Shown: positions 44,836 through 54,171, counted from the stretch's first letter. The stretch: DNA of 64,000 bases from Paenibacillus sp. cl123 (GCF_900101595.1 NZ_FMYY01000004.1:1-64000), one strand, 5' to 3'. Made by a program: numbers and translations. The notes: generated by a model from the letters alone, not told the origin.

Positions 44836-45987
44836 ATGCAGCAGCCATATGATGTTTTGGTCGTCGACGACTCCGTCTTCATGAGAAAGCTGATTTCCGA
44901 TTTTATAGCGGAAGATCCGTCGCTGAGGGTCGTAGGCACAGCCAAAAATGGCAAGGAAGCTGTTGAATTAGTGAAAAAACTTCGTCCTCATGCCGTGACC
45001 ATGGACATCGAAATGCCGATCATGAACGGCCTCGAGGCGCTGCGCATCATTATGAAAGAATGTCCGCTCCCGGTCATCATGCTGAGCAGCCTGACCCAGG
45101 AAGGCGCTTTGGAGACGATGAAGGCTTTAGAGTGGGGAGCGTTTGACTTTGTCGGCAAGCCTTCCGGCTCGATCTCGCTGGACCTGCACAAGGTGAAGAC
45201 CATGATTCTCGAGAAGCTTCAGGCGGCTGTGCGCACCAAAATGAAGCAGATCAGCAGCCCTCCGGAGCAAGCAAACAGCGGCGGGCTGAAGGAAGCGCAG
45301 GCAGCTCCTGCCGCTCCGGCGCCGCTCTATCGCCGATCCGAATCCGCTTCCGCATCTTCGGCAGAGCGTTCAGCGGCCGCACGCAAGCAAGGGCCGGTCC
45401 AGCAGCTGGTCGCGATCGGCACGTCTACCGGCGGTCCCCGGGCGCTGCATCAGGTGCTCTCCGGTCTTCCGGAAGGGCTGGCGGCTCCGGTGCTGATCGT
45501 GCAGCATATGCCGCCGAACTTTACGAAGTCGCTTTCGCTGCGGCTGGACTCGGTGTCCGGACTCAAAGTCGTCGAGGCGGAGGACGGCATGGTGCTGGAG
45601 AATGGAGCGGCCTATGTGGCCCCCGGCGGATTACATATGGCGGTGGCGCGCAGCGGAGCCGGCGGATACCGGATTCATCTCAGCAAGGATGCGCCCCGCA
45701 GCGGCCACCGCCCATCGGTCGACGCGCTGTTCGAATCGCTGCTGCCGCTCAAAGAGCTGAAGCGTCATATTGTCATCATGACGGGGATGGGCTCCGACGG
45801 AGCGAGAGGGATGAAGGCTCTCCAGGACGCGGGAGCGGCCACCACCATCGCGGAAGCGGAAGACACCTGCATCGTTTACGGCATGCCCCGTGCTGCGGTG
45901 GAGCTGAATTGCGTGAATCATATTTTGCCGCAGCAGGAAATCTCACGGAAGCTTATCGAGGTTGTCGGCGTTGCAGGACTTTCTTAG
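44836..45987 (+). CDS. cheB: Chemotaxis response regulator methylesterase CheB
   Basis: A 383-residue protein with an N-terminal receiver (phosphoacceptor Asp57 in MDIEMP) and a C-terminal methylesterase/deamidase. The catalytic triad motifs are GTSTGGPRAL (Ser), QHMPPNF (His) and MTGMGSDGARG (Asp). It removes methyl groups from chemoreceptors during adaptation. A 73-base gap separates it from flhG. The matching cheR is not in the window. Confidence 0.97.
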   Translation: MQQPYDVLVVDDSVFMRKLISDFIAEDPSLRVVGTAKNGKEAVELVKKLRPHAVTMDIEMPIMNGLEALRIIMKECPLPVIMLSSLTQEGALETMKALEWGAFDFVGKPSGSISLDLHKVKTMILEKLQAAVRTKMKQISSPPEQANSGGLKEAQAAPAAPAPLYRRSESASASSAERSAAARKQGPVQQLVAIGTSTGGPRALHQVLSGLPEGLAAPVLIVQHMPPNFTKSLSLRLDSVSGLKVVEAEDGMVLENGAAYVAPGGLHMAVARSGAGGYRIHLSKDAPRSGHRPSVDALFESLLPLKELKRHIVIMTGMGSDGARGMKALQDAGAATTIAEAEDTCIVYGMPRAAVELNCVNHILPQQEISRKLIEVVGVAGLS

Positions 45988-46036
45988 TAAGGACGGATAG
46001 AAATTACATACTTACGACCACGATGGAGGTGTGCTT

Positions 46037-48094
46037 ATGGAGATGAATCAATATCTCTCGATGTTTATTGACGAGTCCAAGGATCATTTGCAGGCGATCA
46101 ACGAAAACATGTTAAGCCTCGAGAGCAGTCCGGAGGATATTAGTATTGTACAGAATATATTCCGTTCCGCGCATACCTTGAAGGGGATGTCGGCCACGAT
46201 GGGCTTCGAGGATATCGCCTCCCTGACCCATGAGATGGAGAATGTGCTGGATCTGGTCCGCAATCATAAGCTGAAGATGGATTCGTTTATTTTCGACTGC
46301 TTGTTCAAAAGCTTGGATTCGCTGGAGACGATGGTCGACGATATTATCCAGGGAGGAACGGGCAAGGCGGACGTGTCGGCGGTTGTCGCTTCGCTGAAGT
46401 CCATCGTTTCGGGCGATTACTTGAAGGCTTCGCCAGGAGCCCAGGGAGGCGCCGGGGCTTCATCCGCCGCGACTGCGGCCGGCGCGGCGCCCGAGCTGGA
46501 TGAATTCCAGCTGTCGATTATCGAACAGTCCATCGATGCGGGCATACCCGTCTTCTGGATAGAGGTAACGGTCAGAGCCGACTGCGTGTTGAAGGCTGCG
46601 CGCGCTTATATGGTGTTCAACGTGCTGGAGCAGAACGGCGAAGTGCTCAAGGCGCTCCCTTCCGTTGAAGAGATTGAACAGGAGAAGTTCGATCAGAAAT
46701 TTGCGGTGTATTATGTCTCGCAGGTGGACAAGGATCAACTGCTCGCTCAAGTATCCAGCGTGTCCGAGATCGATCATGTGGAGCTCGTCGTTCTTGATCG
46801 GGAGAAGCTCGCCGCGCGGCTGCAGCCTTCCGCTGCCGCGCCTGTATCGGCTCCGGCTGCCCCTGCAAACGAGGCGTCCGCGCCGACTTCCGAGCCGGCC
46901 AAAACCGAGAAAAAGGCTGCGGCCGCAAGCGGGGCTCCTGTGGCTGGACGGACGATCCGCGTCGATATCGAACGGCTGGATACGCTGATGAACCTGTTCA
47001 GCGAGCTGCTGATCGACCGGGTGCGTCTGGAGCAGCTGGCAAGCGAGATCAAGAAAAATGACTTGACCGAAACCGTCGAGCATATGGCGCGCGTGAGCAG
47101 CGATCTGCAAAATATCGTGCTCAAGCTGCGGATGGTGCCTGTGGACACGGTGTTCAACCGCTTCCCGCGGATGATCCGCGATGTGGCCAAAAACCTGGAC
47201 AAGAAAGTGGATCTGGTCATTACCGGGGCCGATACGGAGATGGACCGGACCGTGGTCGACGAGATCGGAGATCCGCTAGTCCATCTGCTCCGCAATGCGG
47301 TTGACCACGGGCTGGAGCCAACGGCCGAACGGCTGGCCGCTGGCAAGCCGGAGACCGGGACGATCAATCTGCGCGCTTATCACAGCGGCAACCATGTGTT
47401 CATCGAGATCGAGGACAACGGACGCGGAATCAACCGGGACAAGGTGCTGGACAAAGCGATACAAAACGGAGTCGTGACGAGAGAGCAGGCTGCCCGCCTG
47501 TCGGACAGCGAAGTGTACGCGCTGCTGTTCGCTTCGGGGTTCAGCACGGCCGACAAAATCTCCGATATTTCCGGCCGCGGCGTCGGGCTCGATGTCGTCA
47601 AAACGAAGATCGAGAGTTTGGGCGGACGGGTTCAGGTGGACTCTACTTATGGCAGCGGCTCGAAGTGGACCGTTCAATTGCCGCTGACGTTGTCGATTAT
47701 CTCCGCGATGCTGATCCGGCTGAAGCATGAGAAGTATGCGATTCCGCTGTCGTCGATTGTGGAGACGGCTGCCGTCAAGCCAGAGCAAATCCGCAAGGTG
47801 CATGGCAACCGGATGGTGGATTACCGCAATTCCGTTATCCCGCTCATCCCGCTGGCCGAATTGTTCGACGTGCCGGGTCAAGGCGAAGAGAGCGGAGCGG
47901 ATGTGCAGGTTGTCGTAATCCGCAAGGGCGAGAAAATGGCTGCCCTGGTCGTCGACGAATTTATCGGCCAGCAGGAAATTGTGCTGAAGACGCTCGGCAA
48001 ATACTTGACCAACCTGTTTGCCACCTCCGGAGCTACCATTCTCGGAGATGGACAAGTCGCCTTGATTATCGATACGAATGCATTGATCAAGTAA
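46037..48094 (+). CDS. cheA: Chemotaxis histidine kinase CheA
   Basis: A 685-residue kinase. The P1 domain has phosphorylated His46 in RSAHTLKGM. P2 spans about 165-260, an Ala/Pro linker follows to about 300, then P3 dimerisation, P4 with N box HLLRNAVDHGLE and G boxes (DNGRGIN, GRGVGLDVV), and P5 coupling domain. The ATG at 46037 after ATGGAGGTG is chosen over a GTG two codons earlier. Confidence 0.97.
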   Translation: MEMNQYLSMFIDESKDHLQAINENMLSLESSPEDISIVQNIFRSAHTLKGMSATMGFEDIASLTHEMENVLDLVRNHKLKMDSFIFDCLFKSLDSLETMVDDIIQGGTGKADVSAVVASLKSIVSGDYLKASPGAQGGAGASSAATAAGAAPELDEFQLSIIEQSIDAGIPVFWIEVTVRADCVLKAARAYMVFNVLEQNGEVLKALPSVEEIEQEKFDQKFAVYYVSQVDKDQLLAQVSSVSEIDHVELVVLDREKLAARLQPSAAAPVSAPAAPANEASAPTSEPAKTEKKAAAASGAPVAGRTIRVDIERLDTLMNLFSELLIDRVRLEQLASEIKKNDLTETVEHMARVSSDLQNIVLKLRMVPVDTVFNRFPRMIRDVAKNLDKKVDLVITGADTEMDRTVVDEIGDPLVHLLRNAVDHGLEPTAERLAAGKPETGTINLRAYHSGNHVFIEIEDNGRGINRDKVLDKAIQNGVVTREQAARLSDSEVYALLFASGFSTADKISDISGRGVGLDVVKTKIESLGGRVQVDSTYGSGSKWTVQLPLTLSIISAMLIRLKHEKYAIPLSSIVETAAVKPEQIRKVHGNRMVDYRNSVIPLIPLAELFDVPGQGEESGADVQVVVIRKGEKMAALVVDEFIGQQEIVLKTLGKYLTNLFATSGATILGDGQVALIIDTNALIK

Positions 48095-48139
48095 ACTCGT
48101 CACGTACGGAGCGGTACGATCATTAAGGAGGATGAAAAT

Positions 48140-48601
48140 ATGGGACAAGAGATGAAGGTCATCGTATTTGCGCTTGCTCATGAAGAGTACGGCGTAGAAG
48201 TGGAAAAGGTCAAAACGATCGAGCGGATGCAGCCGATGACGCGTGTTCCCAAAACGCCGGAATTCGTAAAAGGCGTCATCAATCTGCGGGGGGTCGTAAC
48301 GCCGGTTATCGATCTGCGCGGACGCTTCGGCTTCCCGGAGAGCGAATATACGGATAATTCGCGGATCATTATCGTGGCTGTTGGCGATATCGAGGTAGGC
48401 TTAATCGTCGATTCGGCCAATGATGTGATCGACGTGGATACCGACCATGTGGACGATCCGCCGGATATCGTCGGCGGCATCAAAGCCAAATACTTGCACG
48501 GCATCGCCAAGGTCGGCGACAGCCGCCTGCTCATTCTGCTGAACCTGCAGGAAGTTTTGAATAAAAGCGAGATCGTTCAATTGGAAAACGCAGAGGAGTA
48601 G
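48140..48601 (+). CDS. cheW: Chemotaxis coupling protein CheW
   Basis: A 153-residue adaptor that links chemoreceptors to CheA. The CheW fold is marked by VEVEKVKTIERM, FVKGVINLRGVVTPVIDLR and GLIVDSANDVIDVD. It follows AAGGAGGATGAAAAT, 45 bases after cheA. Confidence 0.97.
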   Translation: MGQEMKVIVFALAHEEYGVEVEKVKTIERMQPMTRVPKTPEFVKGVINLRGVVTPVIDLRGRFGFPESEYTDNSRIIIVAVGDIEVGLIVDSANDVIDVDTDHVDDPPDIVGGIKAKYLHGIAKVGDSRLLILLNLQEVLNKSEIVQLENAEE

Positions 48602-48606
48602 TGTAC

Positions 48607-49227
48607 GTGGAGGCATTTAGCGCATTCGCGGAGTTTCAAATGGACGTTCTGAAAGAGGTAGGCAATATCGGAGCCGGCCATGCCGCCACCGCGCTGTCGA
48701 AGCTGCTCGATAAGCCGGTCGATATGCTCGTGCCCAAGGTGCGTATGGTCCCCTTTGAAGAGATCGCTGACAGTGTCGGTGGAGCCGAGCAAGTCGTCAT
48801 TGCCATCTTCCTGCGCGTCGAGGGCGAAACGCCCGGCAATCTGTTTTTCATCCTAAGTCTGGATTCGGCTAAAAGGCTGCTGCGCAATCTGGTCGGTATC
48901 GAAGTTCTGAGCGATGAAGGCTATACGGAGATGGAGCTGTCGGCTTTGAATGAGATCGGCAATATATTGGCAGGCTCCTATCTCAGCTCGCTGGCCGACT
49001 TCACGCAGCTGAACATGCAGCCTACGGTCCCTTCACTGGCTATCGATATGGCCGGCGCCATTCTTGGTTACGGACTGCTTCAATTCGGTCAGATGGGGGA
49101 TCAGGCGCTGTTGATCGATACGAAGTTTCTGGACGGTCAAGAAGAAGTCGAAGGCCATTTCTTCCTGATTCCCGATCCGGAATCTTTCGAGAAAATTTTC
49201 GTCGCCTTGGGAGTGCAAACTCCATGA
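48607..49227 (+). CDS. cheC: CheY-P phosphatase CheC
   Basis: A 206-residue phosphatase with two active-site helices: EVGN in DVLKEVGNIGAGHA and EIGN in ALNEIGNILAGSY. It also binds CheD. Two GTG starts are possible, 48601 (directly on the cheW stop) and 48607; the second is preferred because GAGGAG at 48592 spaces better. It overlaps cheD by 4 bases. Confidence 0.95.
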   Translation: MEAFSAFAEFQMDVLKEVGNIGAGHAATALSKLLDKPVDMLVPKVRMVPFEEIADSVGGAEQVVIAIFLRVEGETPGNLFFILSLDSAKRLLRNLVGIEVLSDEGYTEMELSALNEIGNILAGSYLSSLADFTQLNMQPTVPSLAIDMAGAILGYGLLQFGQMGDQALLIDTKFLDGQEEVEGHFFLIPDPESFEKIFVALGVQTP

Positions 49228-49718
49228 TCCAGGATCATCTGATCAAAGTCGGCATGGCCGATCTGAATGTCACTCAGCTGACCGGAGTTCTGAAAACAAC
49301 CGGACTCGGCTCCTGCGTTGGACTGACCTTATACGATGCCAAGGCCAAAGTGGCGGGCATGGCGCATGTGATGCTGCCAACCTCCGAGATCGCCCGCGAA
49401 GGCAAGCTCAATGTGGCCAAATACGCCGATACGGCGCTGCCCGAGGTGATTCGTCTGATGGAGCAGCTCGGCGCTGAGGTCCGGCGGATGGCCGCCAAGA
49501 TGGCGGGCGGCGCCCAGATGTTCGCCTTCGGCGGGCAATCGGAGACTATGCGAATCGGACCGCGGAACGTCGAGTCCTGCAAGGAAGTGCTTGCCCGCTA
49601 CCGTATCCCTGTCGTGGGAGAGGACACCGGCGGCAATTATGGAAGAACGATCGAATTCGACTGTGTAACCGGAGTGCTTGTTATCCGCAGCGTTCAACAT
49701 GGAGTGAAGGAATTGTAG
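49224..49718 (+). CDS. cheD: Chemoreceptor glutamine deamidase CheD
   Basis: A 164-residue deamidase that converts specific receptor glutamines to glutamate and takes part in CheC feedback. Catalytic Cys is in GLGSCVGL and the His in GMAHVMLP. It is coupled to cheC by an ATGA overlap. Confidence 0.96.
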   Translation: MIQDHLIKVGMADLNVTQLTGVLKTTGLGSCVGLTLYDAKAKVAGMAHVMLPTSEIAREGKLNVAKYADTALPEVIRLMEQLGAEVRRMAAKMAGGAQMFAFGGQSETMRIGPRNVESCKEVLARYRIPVVGEDTGGNYGRTIEFDCVTGVLVIRSVQHGVKEL

Positions 49719-49720
49719 CC

Positions 49721-50161
49721 ATGATCGGATCAATCAAATGGAATTTCATCGTCGGAGGGATCGCCTTTGTCGCGACCCTCGCGATGTCGGCCGGCCACAA
49801 TATTTGGCTCACGACGCTCGTAAGGAGCTTCTACAGCTTCATCATCCTGTTCGTGCTTGTGTTTGCATGCCGGTGGCTGCTCGGCACATTTGCGGGATTG
49901 GACAGCGCTTTGAAGTCGCCCCCCGAGGAAGCGGAGGAGGAGATGGCCAAAGGAACCGCCTTTGACGCCATTACTCCTCCCGATCAGGATGCTGAGCTTC
50001 ACCAGATGCTGAAAAACCGGATCGACGATGCGGCGCCCCAAGCCGAAGAGGCTTTGTTTGCTCCGCTTAACCCGCCTAAATTGTCAACCAAGATCAGCGG
50101 AGCGCCTGATGAAAGCTCGTGGGAGATGGCTCAAGCGCTTCGCCGAATGACTGAAGAGTAA
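49721..50161 (+). CDS. Small membrane protein between cheD and sigD, function unknown
   Basis: A 146-residue protein with two predicted membrane helices in the first 60 residues (FIVGGIAFVATLAMS and FYSFIILFVLVFACRWLL), followed by an acidic, low-complexity cytoplasmic tail that ends with SSWEMAQALRRMTEE. No known family was recognised. B. subtilis has no gene at this place. The C-terminal WEMAQALR segment may be a short binding motif. Two bases separate it from cheD, so it is co-expressed with chemotaxis genes. Confidence 0.75.
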   Translation: MIGSIKWNFIVGGIAFVATLAMSAGHNIWLTTLVRSFYSFIILFVLVFACRWLLGTFAGLDSALKSPPEEAEEEMAKGTAFDAITPPDQDAELHQMLKNRIDDAAPQAEEALFAPLNPPKLSTKISGAPDESSWEMAQALRRMTEE

Positions 50162-50178
50162 AGGTGGTGGAATCCTTC

Positions 50179-50961
50179 ATGATCGGGCAAAAATCACACT
50201 TGTCGAATATGGACACATGGAGGCAATGGAGAGAAGAGCGCCTGCTCCAGGCCAAGCAGACTTTAATTGAGACGTATCTGCCTCTGGTCGACTACGTGTC
50301 AGGCCGGCTGTCCATTGGCTTGCCTAAAAATGTGTCGAAGGAAGACCTCGGAAGCTATGGCGTGATGGGACTCATCGATGCGATCGAGAAGTTTGACTAT
50401 GAACGCGGCCTTCAGTTCGAAACATACGCTTCCTGGCGAATCCGCGGGGCGATTATCGACGGTCTTCGCCAAGGCGACTGGGTCCCCCGCTCGGTTCGCG
50501 AGAAAGCTAAAAAAATCGAAGAAGGCTACCAGAAACTGGAGCAGCAATACCTTCGTTCCGTTACGGATGCGGAAATGAGCGAATATCTGCAGATCAGCGA
50601 AGCTGATTTTCAGCAAATGGTCCAGGATATAGCGGTTACGACCATATGCTCGGTCGACGAGCCGATTCGCGAAGAGGAAGCGGAAACCCGCTTGTCCATC
50701 TTGATCGATGACAAAGCAAAAAATCCCGAATCGACCGTAAATGATGTATACTTAAAAGACACCCTGGCGCAAGCTATCGAGCGGCTGACGGAGAAGGAAA
50801 GAACCGTTGTATCGTTATTTTATTATGAAGAGCTTTCATTAAGCGAGATTGCCGAAGTAATGAATCTTTCCCCTTCCAGAATCTCACAGTTGCATTCCAA
50901 GGCGATTTTACGGCTGAGAGGTTCCTTGAGCCGTCACAAATCGCAGTTATTCCAAGACTAA
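50179..50961 (+). CDS. sigD: Flagellar/motility sigma factor SigD (FliA/WhiG family)
   Basis: A 260-residue sigma-28-type factor that directs late flagellar, chemotaxis and autolysin genes. Region 2 is LPLVDYVSGRLSIGLP to FETYASWRIRGAIIDGLRQGDWVPRSVR; region 4 is LTEKERTVVSLFYYEELSLSEIAEVMNLSPSRISQLHSKA (helix-turn-helix). The ATG at 50179 after AAAGGTGGTG is chosen over GTG codons inside that site. The anti-sigma factor flgM is not in the window. Confidence 0.96.
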   Translation: MIGQKSHLSNMDTWRQWREERLLQAKQTLIETYLPLVDYVSGRLSIGLPKNVSKEDLGSYGVMGLIDAIEKFDYERGLQFETYASWRIRGAIIDGLRQGDWVPRSVREKAKKIEEGYQKLEQQYLRSVTDAEMSEYLQISEADFQQMVQDIAVTTICSVDEPIREEEAETRLSILIDDKAKNPESTVNDVYLKDTLAQAIERLTEKERTVVSLFYYEELSLSEIAEVMNLSPSRISQLHSKAILRLRGSLSRHKSQLFQD

Positions 50962-50980
50962 ATCGAGGAAAGCGGGGATA

Positions 50981-52393
50981 ATGATGGGTGAGCCAACAAT
51001 GCCGTTAAGCTATTATCTGGATATCCAATTATCGGATGACAAGCTCACGGCGTTCCTGCAGTTCATGAACTGCGACGAACGGTTCAGAGTTACCCTGGAG
51101 CAGTTGCAAGAGCTGGTAAGGTCTTATCATATCGTCCATGGTGTGGACGAAGCGAAGCTGCTCGAGATCGCGAACGATCCTTCCGCGTTTTTCTATGGCA
51201 AAACGGTTATAGCTGCCGGACAGGCGCCGCAAAATGGGCCTGACGGTCAAATCAGGATGATGTTCGATCTGAACAATCACATGAAAACGCCGCTTGAGAT
51301 GGAAGACGGGAAGGTTGACTATAAAGAAGTAACGGCGATTCATAATGTTCGCAAAGGCCAGCTTATCGCTCAGCGCATTCCGGCGGGCCAAGGTATCCCG
51401 GGAACGGCTGTTACCGGTGAAACTTTATTTGCCAAGGACGGAAAGGAAGCGCGGTTCAAGCTGGGGAAAAATGTAGTCACGGACGCGGAACAGCTCGCCA
51501 TGTATGCCGCGATAGACGGGATGGTATCGAAAACCGACCGCGACAAAATTAACGTATTTCCTATATTTGAAGTGAACGGCGATGTTGATTATAATATCGG
51601 CAATATCGATTTTGTCGGTTCTGTCGTCGTGCGCGGCAGCGTGCTGCCCGGCTTCCGGATCAAAGCTGCCGGAGACATCCGGATTACGGGCAACGTAGAC
51701 GGCGCCGATCTGGAGGCCGGAGGCTCGATTGAGATCAATGCGGGCATTCTGGGCCATAACAAAGCGACCGTCCGAGCCGGCAATAGGGTAAAATGTTCGT
51801 TCATCCAGGATGCTACCGTAGAAGCGGGCGAAGAGGTAGTGGCCAACCAAAGCATCATGCACTCGCATATCCGGGCCGGCCGGTACGTCACCTGTAGGGG
51901 GACGAAGGGATTGATCGTCGGCGGGCAAATTCAGGCTGGAGAATGCGTGGTCGGACGTACGATCGGCAATGCGATGTCCACGGTGACCGCCATTGAGGTG
52001 GGGGTGCTTCCCGAGCTTCGCAACGAACTGCAGCAGTTGAGGACGAATTTGCGAGCGCTTAACGAGAATTACGACAAAACCGACAAGGCGCTGACTTTGC
52101 TCGATCAGCTCGCCGCCGCGGGGCATCTCACGCCCGATAAGGTCGGGATGCGCATCAAGCTGAATCATTCCAAGAAGCAAGTTACGGAAGAAATATCGGG
52201 TGCCAAGGAGCGTATTCTGGAGATCGAGAAGTCGCTTGAGGATTCTGAGCGCGCGAAGGTTGAAGTCATTGGTAACGTATTCAGCGGAACCAAGATCGTA
52301 ATCGGCCGCTACACCAAATTCATCAAGGATACTTCTCCGCGAGTGAAGTTCCAGCTGGTCGACGGCGATATTGCGATGCTGCCCATTCAGTAG
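50981..52393 (+). CDS. FapA/DUF342 family polymer-forming protein
   Basis: A 470-residue protein of the DUF342 (FapA) family. An N-terminal domain (about 1-165) precedes a right-handed beta-helix built of short repeats (GNVDGADLEAGGSIEINAGI, KATVRAGNRVKCSFIQDATV), then a coiled coil (about 345-425) and a final beta part. Members occur beside flagellar or chemotaxis genes in many bacteria; the function is unclear. ATG at 50981 or 50984. Confidence 0.88.
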   Translation: MMGEPTMPLSYYLDIQLSDDKLTAFLQFMNCDERFRVTLEQLQELVRSYHIVHGVDEAKLLEIANDPSAFFYGKTVIAAGQAPQNGPDGQIRMMFDLNNHMKTPLEMEDGKVDYKEVTAIHNVRKGQLIAQRIPAGQGIPGTAVTGETLFAKDGKEARFKLGKNVVTDAEQLAMYAAIDGMVSKTDRDKINVFPIFEVNGDVDYNIGNIDFVGSVVVRGSVLPGFRIKAAGDIRITGNVDGADLEAGGSIEINAGILGHNKATVRAGNRVKCSFIQDATVEAGEEVVANQSIMHSHIRAGRYVTCRGTKGLIVGGQIQAGECVVGRTIGNAMSTVTAIEVGVLPELRNELQQLRTNLRALNENYDKTDKALTLLDQLAAAGHLTPDKVGMRIKLNHSKKQVTEEISGAKERILEIEKSLEDSERAKVEVIGNVFSGTKIVIGRYTKFIKDTSPRVKFQLVDGDIAMLPIQ

Positions 52394-52413
52394 CGTGAGG
52401 AGAGGAATGCCGG

Positions 52414-52749
52414 ATGAGTATGAGAGCTGTCGAGATGCAGTTTGCCCTGCACAAAAACGATGAAGCCGGCTTCAAGCAGCAGCAGATAATGAGCAAGCCT
52501 GTCCAGGACCAGGCAGCGCTGTCCCAGGAATCGGAGAAGCAGCTGCTGCGGCAGCGGCGCATCAGCGCCAAGACGGAGGAAGCGAACCGGCTGCATGCCG
52601 ACCGGGACGGAGGACGGGATGGAAGCGGCGGAAGCCATCCGTCAGCTGCCCCGAGGCGAACCAAGGGCAGCTCGGACGGCGCAGCCAAGGAGTCTGTTCC
52701 TCAGGATGCGCATCCATTCAAGGGTCATCATATTGATATTTCGCTTTGA
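52414..52749 (+). CDS. Small hydrophilic protein of unknown function
   Basis: A 111-residue, Gln/Lys/Arg-rich soluble protein with probable helices up to about residue 60, a Gly/Ser-rich disordered middle and the tail HPFKGHHIDISL, which is the type of short conserved tail seen in Firmicute proteins near the sigD end of flagellar operons. A good GAGGAGAGGAA ribosome binding site and tight spacing support it as a gene. No function can be given. Confidence 0.7.
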   Translation: MSMRAVEMQFALHKNDEAGFKQQQIMSKPVQDQAALSQESEKQLLRQRRISAKTEEANRLHADRDGGRDGSGGSHPSAAPRRTKGSSDGAAKESVPQDAHPFKGHHIDISL

Positions 52750-52778
52750 CATCCTGTCGTGAAATTAGGTGATAGCAG

Positions 52779-53432
52779 TTGAATCAACCTTGGGTATATG
52801 TTGTGTTGTTCGGCCTCGTGCTGATCGTCTATGCTCGCCTGCTGCCGCGGGAACCGAAGCCCGGCAAGGATAACCCCGGCATGATTAAGGAAGTGGAAAG
52901 CGCGATGGACCACTTCGCCGTGGAGCTGGAAGAGCAGAACAAGGCGATCGTCCAGCTGTTCACGGACACCAAAAAAGATTATGAAACCCACTCCGCCATG
53001 CTCTCAGGCCGCGTAGAGCTGCTCGAGAAGCAGAACCGGCAGCTTCAGTCGGAGCTTAGCCGGGTCGGGTTCGTCACGGAGCAAATTCAGAAGCTGCAAA
53101 CCGGCCCACCGGGTACTCCGCCTGAAGTCCGCATCGCCCCCGACGGGCAGCGGCGGCTTGCGGAAGCGCCTGAGGTGGATTTTGTGCGTCAAGGGGCGGC
53201 TAACCCGTTACCCGCACCCGAGCCGCCGGAGGATGCGGCAGGCAAACCGGAGCCTGATGGAGAGAGAGCTCCCGCTCCCATGAGCATCCGGAATCGCTAT
53301 GCGGAGCTGTTTTTGCTGCATGATCATGGCAAATCCATCGAATCCATCGCAAAGAAATTGGGGATGAACAAAGGCGAGGTAGCGCTGATTCTGCAGCTGG
53401 CCAAGCAGGAGGAGAAGGCGAATGTCGAATAA
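52779..53432 (+). CDS. swrB: SwrB-like membrane coiled-coil protein (DUF6115-type)
   Basis: A 217-residue protein with an N-terminal membrane anchor (about 5-22), a coiled coil (about 35-105), a proline-rich linker and a C-terminal helix-turn-helix-like motif (YAELFLLHDHGKSIESIAKKLGMNKGEVALILQLA). This plan matches B. subtilis SwrB (YlxL), which follows sigD and promotes flagellar type III export activation. The name rests on architecture and position. TTG start after AGGTGAT. Confidence 0.65.
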   Translation: MNQPWVYVVLFGLVLIVYARLLPREPKPGKDNPGMIKEVESAMDHFAVELEEQNKAIVQLFTDTKKDYETHSAMLSGRVELLEKQNRQLQSELSRVGFVTEQIQKLQTGPPGTPPEVRIAPDGQRRLAEAPEVDFVRQGAANPLPAPEPPEDAAGKPEPDGERAPAPMSIRNRYAELFLLHDHGKSIESIAKKLGMNKGEVALILQLAKQEEKANVE

Positions 53433-53928
53433 AAAGTCGCTGTTCTACGGACTGGGCAGCGGCATGATCGCCGGCGCTGTTCTGCTCCAGCTGATGCTTG
53501 CTGCCCCCAGCTCCGGGACGCTGACCCCGGAAGGGCTGGGCGAGACGCAGCCCGGCACGGCCGCTGAGACGATGACTCCCGAACGGCTGAAGGAAGCGGC
53601 CTCCGTTTATTATCAGGTGTATGAGAAGGATGTTAAGGTATATCTCCAGCCCCAGGTCGAGGAACTGATCGGACAGCGGCTCGCAGAAGAGAAGAAAAAG
53701 CAGGAAGCCGCCGCGCCTGTAAAGGAAATCTATATCTATGTGCAAAGCGGACTGGCGTTGTGGCAAGTGTCGGACATGCTGGTGCAAAGCGGGCTTATCG
53801 CAGACAAGAAGGCGTTCGAGGATGAGATGCGCAAGCGGCAGCTCACGGGCAGCATCATCGCCGGCGCTCATGAATTCAAAGGCCCGCAAACCTTGGACCA
53901 GATCATTACCGGCCTGACAGTCAAGTAG
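53422..53928 (+). CDS. Membrane-anchored protein with YceG/MltG-like N-terminal (LysM-like) domain
   Basis: A 168-residue protein with a membrane anchor (about 7-27) and a Glu/Lys-rich helix (about 60-95). The C-terminal part (VQSGLALWQVSDMLVQSGLI to GAHEFKGPQTLDQIITGLTV) resembles the LysM-like domain at the start of YceG/MltG lytic transglycosylases, without the catalytic domain. It overlaps the previous gene by 11 bases and is the last gene of the block. Function unknown; a peptidoglycan link is inferred. Confidence 0.7.
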   Translation: MSNKKSLFYGLGSGMIAGAVLLQLMLAAPSSGTLTPEGLGETQPGTAAETMTPERLKEAASVYYQVYEKDVKVYLQPQVEELIGQRLAEEKKKQEAAAPVKEIYIYVQSGLALWQVSDMLVQSGLIADKKAFEDEMRKRQLTGSIIAGAHEFKGPQTLDQIITGLTVK

Positions 53929-53973
53929 GGATGAACCGCCGATTTGCGTGTTTTTGACGAAAGAGCTCGCTAG

Positions 53974-54002
53974 TTGCAACCTTATGCGACTTATGGTATA
54001 GT
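53974..54002 (+). promoter_or_regulatory. Sigma-A promoter of rpsB
   Basis: TTGCAA (53974-53979) and TATAGT (53997-54002) have a 17-base spacer, and the -10 is extended by TG (TGGTATAGT). It separates ribosomal gene expression from the fla/che block. Confidence 0.8.
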
Positions 54003-54008
54003 AGTCCT

Positions 54009-54171
54009 CGGTGTAAAAATCCACACGCCGATGAATTCCGATGAGGGTGCTTCCGCGTTGCGGCTGCTGCGTCAACCGATGACAGCGCCGACAATAATCT
54101 GGAAGTTTCATCGTGAAGATGATATCGCGCGGAGGTACCAAAAACAACTATATTTGAGGAGGTGCGTGAGG
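54009..54171 (+). promoter_or_regulatory. Long 5' leader of rpsB
   Basis: About 160 bases of untranslated leader between the promoter and rpsB, containing a stem CGGTGT/ACACGCCG near 54009-54030. In many bacteria S2 represses its own messenger through such a leader. The frame of rpsB is open through it, but the true start is internal, so it should not be translated. Structure class not recognised. Confidence 0.45.

Noticed and set aside
53974-54171. A longer rpsB frame starting upstream of 54172
   Set aside because: It would include the promoter and leader. The standard S2 start [13 protein letters not shown] with a good ribosome binding site lies at 54172.
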